The notes under the pieces: model-generated
Database searches by the model: none
Told to the model about the DNA's origin: nothing
Seen by the model: the letters and a program-made list of their open reading frames with translations, nothing else
NCBI RefSeq assembly: GCF_002933955.1
Contig: NZ_BEWW01000267.1
Coordinates: forward strand, 1-38,717
Length of the DNA stretch: 38,717 nucleotides
Reading direction: 5' to 3'
Origin: Prevotella sp. MGM2
GTDB taxonomy: Bacteria; Bacteroidota; Bacteroidia; Bacteroidales; Bacteroidaceae
Program-made: the position numbers and the translations under genes
Shown: positions 1 through 7,200 of the stretch, one piece after another
How positions within the stretch are numbered: the stretch's first letter is position 1
Layout: each line of letters starts with the position of its first letter

Positions 1-82
1 AAAAGAAAGTAAAACTCTGACGGCCTGCAAAAGCGCCCGTTTTTTCAGGAAAGATTAAACAGCTACACAAACTTAGTTTCGC

Positions 83-2509
83 ATGAAAGTATTGAAATTC
101 GGCGGTTCGTCCGTAGGGACAGCCCGAAGTTTGACCAATGTCAAGCAAATAGTAGAAGCCACCGACCGGCCCGTTATCGTAGTCGTGTCGGCGCTGGGGG
201 GAGTGACGGACCGCCTCATCGCAGTGTCGCAGTTGGCTGCGCGCGGCGAAACGGATTATCGTGAGGAGGTGGAAAATCTCCGTCTGCGTCATGAACAGCT
301 CATAGCCGATGTCATCGCCCCTGAGCGCAGGCCGCATTTGATCGGACAGACAGAAGCCCTCTTCGAGGAATTGCGCAGCATCCTCCACGGCGTGTCACTC
401 ATCCAGGACCTCACCCGTAAAACAGCCGATGCTATCGTGGCTTATGGTGAACGGCTCTCATCGCTCATTTGTGCCGCACTTATTGAAGGCGCCCGCCACC
501 ATGATTCGCGAAACTTCATTAAAACCATCGTGCAAGGGGACAAACATTTGGTGGACTTTGATGCCACTAACGCTTTGGTGCGTGAAACCTTTGCCGAAGA
601 AATCCCGGTGGCTGTGGTGGGAGGATTCATATCGTCTGACCTTGAAAACGGCGTCACAACCAATCTCGGTCGCGGCGGATCGGATTACACCGCAGCCATT
701 ATAGCGGCAGCTCTCAAAGCCGAAGCGCTTGAAATATGGACTGATGTAGATGGCTTCCTGACGGCTGATCCCCGCGTCATTCCTTCAGCTTATACAATTC
801 CACAACTTTCTTACGGCGAAGCCATGGAACTGTGTAATTTCGGTGCCAAGGTGGTTTATCCGCCGACTATATTCCCCGTATGTGCTGAGAATATTCCCAT
901 TTACGTCAAAAACACCTTTAACCCTTCCGCCAGCGGCAGCGTTATCCGGCGCGATGTAGAAGCTTCTTCGCGTCCAATCAGAGGCATTTCTTCCGTCAAC
1001 GAAATGAGCATGGTTACTGTGAGCGGTCTCTCAATGGTGGGGGTAATCGGCGTGAACCGCCGTATATTCACAACCCTTGCCGACGGTGGCATCAGCGTTT
1101 TCATGGTAGCCCAAACCGCCTCCGAAACGAGTACGTCCATTTGTATGACCCCATCCGATGCCTTGAAGGCATGCCGGCTGCTTGACGGAGAGTTTCGTCG
1201 CGAAATAGCCGACGGGGCAATGAATCCCACACAGATAACCGAAGGATTGGCAACTGTTGCGGCCGTAGGGCAGCAGATGCAGCGTTCACCCGGCATAGCC
1301 GGAAAACTATTCAGCGTATTGGGACGCAACGGAATCAGCATCTGTGCCGTTGCGCTTGGTGCGCCGGAAATGAACCTCTCCTTTGTGGTAGAGCGCAACC
1401 AGTTGGGCAAAACGCTCAATGTGCTTCACAACAGTTTCTTTCTGAGCGATTATCAGGAACTCAATCTCTTCGTTTGCGGTACAGGCACAGTAGGAGGAAG
1501 TCTGTTGCGTCAGCTCGCCACACAGCGGGAGAGGCTCATGCGGGAGCATGGCCTGAAAGTAAATCTGGTGGGAGTGTGCGGCAGCAGCCGTGCGGCGTAT
1601 AACCGCGACGGTATTGACATAGATCTTTATCGCGAAGCCATGGCAACAGGCAGTGAAGGAGGAGTGGAGCGAATGGTAGCCGAAATCCTCGATATGAATA
1701 TTTCCAATTCCGTATTCGTAGATTGTACGGCCGGTGCCAAGGTCGCTGAACATTATCATACGCTGCTGTCGCATAACGTGTCAGTTGTAGCCGCCAATAA
1801 AATAGCCGCATCTTCGGCTTATGACAACTATCTGCGTCTTAAGCATACTGCCCGCGAACGGGGAGTAAAGTTTCTTTTTGAAACAAATGTCGGCGCCGGC
1901 CTCCCCGTAATTAATACCATTGGCGACCTTACGGATTCAGGCGACAAAATACTTCGCATCGAGGCAGTGTTGAGTGGGACGCTTAATTTCGTATTCAACA
2001 CCCTTTCTGAAGAGATTACACTCAGCCGTGCCGTACATAAGGCACAGGAAATGGGCTATAGCGAACCCGATCCACGCATTGATCTTTCAGGGCAGGACGT
2101 TATACGTAAACTGACCATACTTGTGCGTGAAAGCGGCTACCGTCTTGAAACTTCTGACGTAGAGAGCCGCCTGTTTATCCCATCTGCATTATTTGATGGA
2201 TCGCTGGATGATTTCTGGAAAGGTTTGCCAGCGCTTGATGCTGGCTTCGAAAAAGAACATCATCGTTTGGCCGCCGAACGCAAACGTTGGCGTTTTGTTG
2301 CGGAATGGGCTGAAGGCAAGGCTTCCGTAGGTTTGCGTGAAATACCTGAGGGGCACCCCTTCTACGATCTTGAAGGTTCAAATAATATTATAGCTCTTAC
2401 CACCGAACGTTATCGTGAATATCCTATGCTTATACAGGGATATGGCGCGGGAGCTGATGTGACCGCCGCCGGTGTATTTGCCGATATAATGCGTGTAGCC
2501 AACATCTAA
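83..2509 (+). CDS. thrA: Bifunctional aspartokinase / homoserine dehydrogenase
   Basis: Catalyses the first step (aspartate phosphorylation) and third step (aspartate semialdehyde to homoserine) of the aspartate pathway leading to threonine and methionine; cytoplasmic. The 808-aa length matches ThrA/MetL fusions. The N-terminus begins with the kinase motif KFGGSS (residues 5-10), and GRGGSD at 196-201 is the second kinase signature. ACT-type regulatory repeats follow at about 315-450. The NAD(P) motif GTGTVGG starts at residue 466, and the homoserine dehydrogenase core (AANK, SGTLNF, then a GYSEPDP-type segment) completes the C-terminal half. The ATG places the kinase motif immediately at the N-terminus, as in the family. 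The next gene downstream is convergent, so thrB and thrC do not follow, unlike many Bacteroides thr loci. Two ACT repeats suggest end-product feedback (family knowledge); the effector cannot be read from sequence. Confidence 0.97.
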   Translation: MKVLKFGGSSVGTARSLTNVKQIVEATDRPVIVVVSALGGVTDRLIAVSQLAARGETDYREEVENLRLRHEQLIADVIAPERRPHLIGQTEALFEELRSILHGVSLIQDLTRKTADAIVAYGERLSSLICAALIEGARHHDSRNFIKTIVQGDKHLVDFDATNALVRETFAEEIPVAVVGGFISSDLENGVTTNLGRGGSDYTAAIIAAALKAEALEIWTDVDGFLTADPRVIPSAYTIPQLSYGEAMELCNFGAKVVYPPTIFPVCAENIPIYVKNTFNPSASGSVIRRDVEASSRPIRGISSVNEMSMVTVSGLSMVGVIGVNRRIFTTLADGGISVFMVAQTASETSTSICMTPSDALKACRLLDGEFRREIADGAMNPTQITEGLATVAAVGQQMQRSPGIAGKLFSVLGRNGISICAVALGAPEMNLSFVVERNQLGKTLNVLHNSFFLSDYQELNLFVCGTGTVGGSLLRQLATQRERLMREHGLKVNLVGVCGSSRAAYNRDGIDIDLYREAMATGSEGGVERMVAEILDMNISNSVFVDCTAGAKVAEHYHTLLSHNVSVVAANKIAASSAYDNYLRLKHTARERGVKFLFETNVGAGLPVINTIGDLTDSGDKILRIEAVLSGTLNFVFNTLSEEITLSRAVHKAQEMGYSEPDPRIDLSGQDVIRKLTILVRESGYRLETSDVESRLFIPSALFDGSLDDFWKGLPALDAGFEKEHHRLAAERKRWRFVAEWAEGKASVGLREIPEGHPFYDLEGSNNIIALTTERYREYPMLIQGYGAGADVTAAGVFADIMRVANI

Positions 2510-2524
2510 ATCATAAGTAAGTTT

Positions 2525-2548
2525 TTACCAATATTTATTTTCTGGTAA
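2525..2548. terminator. Weak hairpin after thrA
   Basis: TTACCA at 2525-2530 pairs with TGGTAA at 2543-2548, 15 nt after the thrA stop codon. The stem is only six pairs and AT-rich, and it sits just before the stronger hairpin at 2574-2606. It may help end thrA transcription; weak evidence. Confidence 0.3.
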
Positions 2549-2559
2549 GATTATTGTGC

Positions 2560-2622
2560 CTTTGCAACGAAAGAAGCGGGACTCTCTGAAAAAGAAAGTC
2601 CCGCTTTGGCATTGCAAAGATA
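2560..2622. terminator. Symmetric hairpin between convergent thrA and antiporter, with a minus-strand -7 box
   Basis: AAGCGGGACTCTCT (2574-2587) pairs with AGAAAGTCCCGCTT (2593-2606) with one mismatch. An outer dyad, CTTTGCAA (2560-2567) and TTGCAAAG (2612-2619), brackets it. It lies between the 3' ends of two convergent genes, the usual place for a bidirectional terminator, but neither side has a long T run. On the minus strand TATCTTTG (2615-2622) is an exact Bacteroidota -7 box directly before the hairpin, the same layout as in the repeated elements at 6487 and 27912. It could be a terminator, a truncated relative of those elements, or both. Confidence 0.55.
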
Positions 2623-2673
2623 CAATGGATGCTATTGGGAGAAATACTACTTATTCTGCGAAGGTACGGAATA

Positions 2674-4959
2674 TCATACGGAGGGTTTATGGTTTTTCCC
2701 GGCATTGCGGAGCATGGAGAGGGCACCTTCTTCACCTACAACCCAGATGGTGTCGTGGTGAAGAATGCTGTGATTGGCCGTCGGAAAGTCAAGTGTACCA
2801 TCAGCGGCTTCAAACCCTACCAGCATACAATGGTAACGGTCTCGGAGGCCGCTTTCAGATAGTGTCCGGTTACAAAGCGGTGAATGTTCATCTATGATAA
2901 TCCGTCGTAACATGAGATGATGGCGCAAATCATCTGGGGTGAGCGGCGTTACTTCTGTCGCCATACGTTCTGCCAGTTTTTCCAGACTGTGGTCATCTCC
3001 GATAGCCTCTATCCGGTCGCCGGGAAAGAGTCGTGTGTTGCCGTCGGGTATGTTGATACGGTGCTGTCCGCGCACTATGGCAGCTATCATTACCCCATCG
3101 TTGTGTCCGAAGTTCAGTTGACGCAATGTCTGTCCGCCCCAATCGGAATTTTCGGGCAGTTCGAGTTGTGCCAAATGGACGTTGTGACTCAGCAGGCGGC
3201 CTGCATAGGCCGGACCGCCGGATTTTTTCTTGCGGGCTACGACTTCTCGTGAGCGCAAATTCTGCAGGAAGGTACGTTCCAGACGTATACTCACCATCTT
3301 TACCTGCCGTGAGATCACCATCAGGGCTACGGTCAGGACGGCCGCGAGCACATGTACCGGCAAGCGCCATGGCGAGGGCAGAGGCGAAAGGAAATTGATA
3401 ACGTACCAGACGGCGGCTGTGGCAATGCCGTAGCGTATGCCGAAAGTCAGCCATAATCCCAGGCGGTTGGCCATGCTGCAATGGCGTAGCGTTTTCCATT
3501 CTTCTGAGTGGTTTTTACGCATGACGATGGCGCGCAGAAAGGGAGATACGACCAAAAGTGTGAGAATGCCGCAGACGATGTTGCCTGTCCAATGCCCCAT
3601 GGTGCCACGGCAAAAGGGCAGCAAGGCACTGAGGGCTATAATGATGGCGGCTCCGCTCAGTGTGGCGTAAGCCGCCACCTGGCTGATAAGATCGCGCAGC
3701 AGGGAGTGCCAGAGCTTTGTGTCGGCAGGAGGGCGTGCTTCAAGCCGTCCCCGTCCGTCGAGCCGTTGTCTCACCGTTGCGGGAATAAGCAGCGAAAGTT
3801 TTCCGTATGCCGGCACAGCGGCGCGTATCATATAAGGAGTAAGGAAGGTCGTGATGATTGAGACTGCCACTACCACAGGATAGAGGAAACTGCTGGTAAC
3901 TCCCAGGGAAATGCCCAGTGAGGCTATGATGAAAGCAAATTCGCCTATTTGTGCCAGTGAAAAACCGCATTGCATAGCCACCTTGAGCGGATGGCCTGAT
4001 ATAAGGAAACTGCTGGTACCTAGCAGAACTTGCCCGAGCAGGATGGCAAGAGTGATGATGCAGATTGGAAACCAGTACTCTACGAGCACGGCCGGATTGA
4101 CCAGCATGCCTACCGATACAAAGAAAATGGCGCCGAAGAGATCCTTTACGGGAGCCACTATGCGCTCAATGTTTTCGGCCTCAACCGTTTCGGCCAAAAT
4201 ACTGCCCATCATGAAGGCGCCGAAAGCCGAGCTGTATCCGGCGTGGGCTGCGGTGACCACCAACACAAAGCAAAGCCCAACCGAGACAATCAGGAGCGTT
4301 TCGCGGTTGAGCCATTTGGCACTACGGCGCAAGAAAGTGGGAACTACATACACCCCAACGATAAACCATAGAATCAGGAAGAAACCTAGTTTCAGCAGAC
4401 TGCCGGCCAAAGCCAGACCTTCGAAATGACGTGATACGGCCATGGCTGAAAGCACCACCATAAGGAGGATACCAAGAATATCTTCCAGAATAAGTACGCT
4501 GAGCACTTCGCCGGTAAATTTCTGGCGCCGCAGTCCCAGGTCGTCGAACGCTTTGTAGATAATGGTGGTGGATGACATGGCCAGCATGCCGCCGAGGAAC
4601 AGACTGTCCATGCTTGACCATCCGAAGAGATGCCCGACGCCGCTGCCCACACTTATCATGCAGAACATGACGGTGCTTGCCGCTATGACTGGTTTCGACC
4701 CCATTTTCACGATTTTCTTAAAAGAAAATTCCAGACCGAGGGTGAACATGAGGAATATGACGCCGATGTCGGCCCAGGTCTGCACGCTGCCTGTGTCGGC
4801 CACAGTCGGAGTGTAGGGCATGTGTGGCCCTGACAGAAATCCGGCTACGATGTAGCCCAGGACGAGCGGTTGGCCGAGGCGTTTGAAGATAATGGTAACT
4901 ATGCCGGCCGAAATTAGTATCAGGGCGAGGTCGGACATGAGGGCAGGCAGATGAGACAT
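2674..4959 (-). CDS. Monovalent cation:proton antiporter-2 (CPA2/Kef-like) with C-terminal RCK_C domains
   Basis: Inner-membrane cation/proton exchanger of the CPA2 family, probably moving K+ or Na+ against H+. The first ~400 residues form the Na/H-exchanger domain, with hydrophobic helices and family segments such as LGYIVAGFLSGP and FLMFTLGLEFS. A further group of hydrophobic segments follows at roughly 430-570. The last ~160 residues hold two TrkA_C-like (RCK_C) modules, seen as LELPENSDWGGQTLRQLNF and later IIIDEHSPL...LSESGLRDRY. No Rossmann-type RCK_N domain (GxGxxG) is visible between membrane part and tail, unlike classical KefB/KefC, so gating is more likely by a ligand of RCK_C than by NAD or glutathione (inference). 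761 aa. The start gives a hydrophobic first helix after a short leader. A pepT terminator lies just upstream, so it probably has its own promoter. Confidence 0.9.
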   Translation of the reverse strand: MSHLPALMSDLALILISAGIVTIIFKRLGQPLVLGYIVAGFLSGPHMPYTPTVADTGSVQTWADIGVIFLMFTLGLEFSFKKIVKMGSKPVIAASTVMFCMISVGSGVGHLFGWSSMDSLFLGGMLAMSSTTIIYKAFDDLGLRRQKFTGEVLSVLILEDILGILLMVVLSAMAVSRHFEGLALAGSLLKLGFFLILWFIVGVYVVPTFLRRSAKWLNRETLLIVSVGLCFVLVVTAAHAGYSSAFGAFMMGSILAETVEAENIERIVAPVKDLFGAIFFVSVGMLVNPAVLVEYWFPICIITLAILLGQVLLGTSSFLISGHPLKVAMQCGFSLAQIGEFAFIIASLGISLGVTSSFLYPVVVAVSIITTFLTPYMIRAAVPAYGKLSLLIPATVRQRLDGRGRLEARPPADTKLWHSLLRDLISQVAAYATLSGAAIIIALSALLPFCRGTMGHWTGNIVCGILTLLVVSPFLRAIVMRKNHSEEWKTLRHCSMANRLGLWLTFGIRYGIATAAVWYVINFLSPLPSPWRLPVHVLAAVLTVALMVISRQVKMVSIRLERTFLQNLRSREVVARKKKSGGPAYAGRLLSHNVHLAQLELPENSDWGGQTLRQLNFGHNDGVMIAAIVRGQHRINIPDGNTRLFPGDRIEAIGDDHSLEKLAERMATEVTPLTPDDLRHHLMLRRIIIDEHSPLCNRTLSESGLRDRYHCMLVGFEAADGTLDFPTANHSILHHDTIWVVGEEGALSMLRNAGKNHKPSV

Positions 4960-4990
4960 AGTGCGTGAAAGTGAGGAAGGACGAGGTATT

Positions 4991-5052
4991 AAAAAAAACG
5001 GCGGGTAAACAAGCGCTTGCCGCAGAAACCGGCCGGTCAGCTTATTTACCCG
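4991..5052 (-). terminator. Intrinsic terminator of pepT
   Basis: Read on the minus strand, CGGGTAAATAAGC (from 5052 down) pairs with GCTTGTTTACCCG (ending 5002), a 13-position stem with one G-U pair, followed by CCG and eight T residues (4998-4991). It starts 17 nt past the pepT stop codon and ends before the antiporter start. Stem plus T8 makes this the clearest rho-independent terminator in the window. Confidence 0.85.
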
Positions 5053-5069
5053 TCTGTAGGTTATTGGGG

Positions 5070-6299
5070 TTATTGATATTTTTCGGCAGTCAGGGCGCAG
5101 ATGTTCACCACAACTTCGCAGGCCTTCATGAGCGAAGGTATCGGCAGGAACTCATGCGGCCCGTGAAAATTGAGTCCGCCGGCAAAAATATTGGGACAGG
5201 GCAGGCCTTTGAAAGATAGCTGTGCGCCGTCGGTGCCGCCGCGGATAGCCCGCACGGCGGGAGTGACGCCCGCACGGCGGATGGCTTCGTTGGCGATGTC
5301 GATGATGTGCATAACAGGTTCCACCTGCTGGCGCATATTGTAATACTGGTCGCTGAGGCTGACCTTGACGGTTCCTTCGCCGTATTTTACGTTCATCCAT
5401 TCGCCGGCCTTGATGATGAAAGCTTTCCGCTCTTCGAATTTCCGGCGGTCGTGGTCGCGGATAATGTAAGTCAGCGAAGTCCGCTCCACGTTGCCTTCGA
5501 TATTAAGCAAGTGGTAGAATCCTTCGTATTCCACAGTGGCTTCAGGAGTCTCGGTGGTGGGGAGCAGGGCGGCAAATTCCGTTGCTACACGGGCTGCGTT
5601 CACCATTTTGTTTTTGGCATAGCCGGGGTGTACGCTCACGCCGGTCACTTCCACTTTAGCCGCAGCGGCGTTGAAGTTCTCAAACTCCAGTTCACCCAAT
5701 TCGCCGCCGTCCATCGTATAAGCCCATTGGCATCCGAATTTCTCCACATCGAATTTGTGTGCGCCCAGCCCTATTTCCTCGTCGGGGTTAAAGGCTACGC
5801 GTATCTTGCCGTGCTTTATTTCCGGATGCTCCATGAGGTAAACCATAGCCTGTATGATTTCTGCTATTCCCGCCTTGTCGTCTGCGCCGAGGAGGGTGTG
5901 TCCGTCTGTCACTATGAGGTCTTCGCCCACGTGAGCGAGCAGTTCCGGAAACTTTGCCGGCGATGTGACAATACCGGCCTCGGCATCGAGCACAATGTCG
6001 CCGCCGTCATAGTTCTCCACTATGCGCGGTTTCACGCCGGCCCCCGAACAGTCGGGGCTGGTGTCCATGTGGGCTATGAAGCCGATGACGGGCACTGCCG
6101 CGTCAGTGTTGGCCGGCAGTGTGGCATAAAGGTAACCGTTGCCGTCGAGTTCAACCTCCTGCAAACCGATAGCAGTCAGTTCCTCGCGCAGATATTCGGC
6201 CAGTTTCAACTGCTTGTCTGTACTGGGAGTTTTGCCGGCATCTTCGGATGACTGTGTGTCGAATGCCGTGTACTTCAGGAATCTTTCTACAATATTCAT
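5070..6299 (-). CDS. pepT: Peptidase T (tripeptide aminopeptidase, M20B)
   Basis: Cytoplasmic dinuclear-zinc aminopeptidase that removes the N-terminal residue of tripeptides. The protein is 409 aa, the normal PepT size. Metal-site motifs are in order: HMDT with His77 and Asp79, GADDKAG with Asp140 as the bridging ligand, and NPDEEIG with the catalytic Glu174-Glu175 pair. Near the C-terminus [11 protein letters not shown] and [14 protein letters not shown] match the family. The N-terminus [10 protein letters not shown] aligns with PepT starts. It is monocistronic: a strong promoter lies upstream (6346-6377) and an intrinsic terminator downstream (4991-5052). An 11-bp inverted repeat across the promoter suggests dedicated control. 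Confidence 0.96.
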   Translation of the reverse strand: MNIVERFLKYTAFDTQSSEDAGKTPSTDKQLKLAEYLREELTAIGLQEVELDGNGYLYATLPANTDAAVPVIGFIAHMDTSPDCSGAGVKPRIVENYDGGDIVLDAEAGIVTSPAKFPELLAHVGEDLIVTDGHTLLGADDKAGIAEIIQAMVYLMEHPEIKHGKIRVAFNPDEEIGLGAHKFDVEKFGCQWAYTMDGGELGELEFENFNAAAAKVEVTGVSVHPGYAKNKMVNAARVATEFAALLPTTETPEATVEYEGFYHLLNIEGNVERTSLTYIIRDHDRRKFEERKAFIIKAGEWMNVKYGEGTVKVSLSDQYYNMRQQVEPVMHIIDIANEAIRRAGVTPAVRAIRGGTDGAQLSFKGLPCPNIFAGGLNFHGPHEFLPIPSLMKACEVVVNICALTAEKYQ

Positions 6300-6338
6300 G
6301 ATATGTTTTTTTTCGTTCTGATAATGTTCTTTGATAAG

Positions 6339-6370
6339 GTACCTGCAAATATAAGTTTTTTTGCAGGTAC
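6339..6370. promoter_or_regulatory. 11-bp inverted repeat overlapping the pepT promoter (candidate operator)
   Basis: GTACCTGCAAA (6339-6349) and TTTGCAGGTAC (6360-6370) are perfect inverted copies separated by 10 bp; arm centres are 21 bp apart, two helical turns. The left arm overlaps the pepT -7 box. It could bind a dimeric regulator or form a hairpin; being on top of the promoter, I favour an operator. Confidence 0.55.
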
Positions 6371-6377
6371 AGGCAAG
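6346..6377 (-). promoter_or_regulatory. Promoter of pepT (Bacteroidota type)
   Basis: On the minus strand a -33 element CTTG (6377-6374), 20 bp, then the -7 element TATATTTG (6353-6346), an exact TAnnTTTG match. The predicted start leaves a leader of about 40 nt before pepT. Confidence 0.7.
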
Positions 6378-6452
6378 AATTACAAAGTGATTTTACACTC
6401 TTCCGACAGTATCGTTTCAGAGGGACGGCCAAAAGAAAATCATGAAACGGCT

Positions 6453-6486
6453 GCCGCCGGTTACCGGTTTCGGCCTTCTACGGCTT
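6453..6486 (+). terminator. GC-rich hairpin before repeat copy 1
   Basis: GCCGCCGG (6453-6460), loop TTA, then CCGG and CGGC (6464-6474) with a three-base bulge; a T5 run follows at 6485-6489 after ten more bases. Repeat copy 2 also has a GC-rich hairpin immediately before its TTTTAACAT start (27882-27910), so the hairpin may be part of the repeated unit or insulate its promoter. Confidence 0.4.
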
Positions 6487-6496
6487 TTTAACATAA

Positions 6497-6528
6497 TTTG
6501 CTTTTGGCCCGAAAATGTATTATCTTTG
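6497..6528 (+). promoter_or_regulatory. Consensus promoter in repeat copy 1
   Basis: TTTG (6497-6500), exactly 20 bp, TATCTTTG (6521-6528): exact matches to the Bacteroidota -33 and -7 elements. Spacing and both boxes are conserved in copy 2. Transcription would start around 6532-6536, right at the hairpin. Confidence 0.75.
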
Positions 6529-6530
6529 CA

Positions 6531-6570
6531 ATAGCGAAGCGGGATATTCTCACGGAATACCCCGCTTTTT
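6531..6570 (+). ncRNA. Hairpin with T run at the predicted transcript start (candidate tiny RNA or attenuator)
   Basis: AAGCGGGATATTC (6537-6549) pairs with GAATACCCCGCTT (6555-6567) with one A-C mismatch, followed by T5 (6566-6570). Placed directly after a consensus promoter, it would yield a transcript of only about 40 nt unless read through. Copy 2 keeps the hairpin with a different stem sequence, so structure is conserved rather than bases. Function unknown. Confidence 0.5.
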
Positions 6571-6748
6571 GCGTGAATTCGGGCATAAATACGGCAGTTT
6601 TTTGCTGTATTTATCATTCAAAAAGCATTACTTGCAATTAAAATTCCCCGTATTCGAGTTCAAATTCCGATACGGACTTTTTACCTGACATTATTTACAA
6701 CCTATGTTTTAACACTCCAAAGCGTTACGGAAGGTTAAATATGTTAAA

Positions 6749-7200
6749 CCGGGAATTGCCATCCGGGAGATTACTTCAAAGGTTTTTCCATTAACAAAAC
6801 GAGACAGCGAAACACATACGGTGGAAGGGACACTACAACCGGTTCCAGCATCTCCTACAGACACTGACTGAGAAAACAGGCCGATGACGATAAAAAAGAC
6901 ATCCAATGGTTTTCTTTTTCATTTATTTTTAAAAAATAAGTTTTTTATTTTCCACGATTCCATTTTTTTGACCATATTTGCAAATGGTAAGAACAGCACT
7001 GACGAACTGCTATCAAAAAAGGAAACACCATGAAAAATCTCGTCAGACCAACCACCATGTTTTGTATCTGTCAGCCTCAGCCCATATCCTGCCTGAGCAG
7101 TAAAGTAGCGGATCCTTTCATATTCCCGGCATCCGGCTGTTTAGTTGTCCTCTACCCAATAATATCATCGCATTCATTTATCTAACAAACCTATCTCAGT
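6749..7200. other. Gap upstream of the LRR gene
   Basis: About 450 bp with no convincing gene. It is AT-rich at 6910-6990, with CCATATTTGCAAATGG at 6971-6986 forming a near-palindrome whose CATATTTG is one base off a -7 box; this is the best candidate promoter region for the LRR-M60 pair, but no matching -33 element is seen. A 65-aa minus-strand frame (6709-6906) has no recognisable features. Confidence 0.4.
7030..7185 (+). CDS. Possible 51-aa small ORF upstream of the LRR gene
   Basis: An ATG frame (MKNLVRPTTMFCICQPQPIS...) runs 51 residues and ends 15 nt before the LRR start codon. It lies in the likely leader of the LRR-M60 mRNA and has no recognised domain or signal peptide. It could be a leader peptide, but chance is equally possible. 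Confidence 0.18.
   Translation: MKNLVRPTTMFCICQPQPISCLSSKVADPFIFPASGCLVVLYPIISSHSFI

Larger units (their letters stand above)
6487..6748 (+). repeat. Repeated intergenic element, copy 1
   Basis: 262-bp non-coding element colinear with a 260-bp copy at 27912-28171. Shared blocks in order: TTTAACATAATTTGCTTTTGG; the -7 region and CAAyAGCGAAG; a hairpin; CATTACTTGC; a second short hairpin ending TACGGACTTTTT; and GTTACrGAAGGTTAAA followed by ATGTTAA. The ends are imperfect inverted repeats (TTTAACATA at the left; its complement near 6740-6748). No target-site duplication is apparent and no protein is encoded. It may be a non-autonomous mobile element, a structured RNA gene, or both. Confidence 0.75.

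Noticed and set aside
1-82. Possible threonine attenuator or leader peptide before thrA
   Set aside because: No run of Thr/Ile codons and no clear competing hairpins in the 82 bases available.
2556-2897. 113-aa plus-strand ORF after thrA
   Set aside because: Starts inside the intergenic hairpin and then runs antisense through the antiporter C-terminus.
5307-6251. 314-aa plus-strand ORF opposite pepT
   Set aside because: It is antisense to a fully conserved PepT with all catalytic motifs; its residues are a shadow of the pepT codons.
6709-6906. 65-aa minus-strand ORF in the pepT-LRR gap
   Set aside because: Overlaps the right end of the repeat element, and the corresponding part of copy 2 does not keep the frame; no recognisable family.
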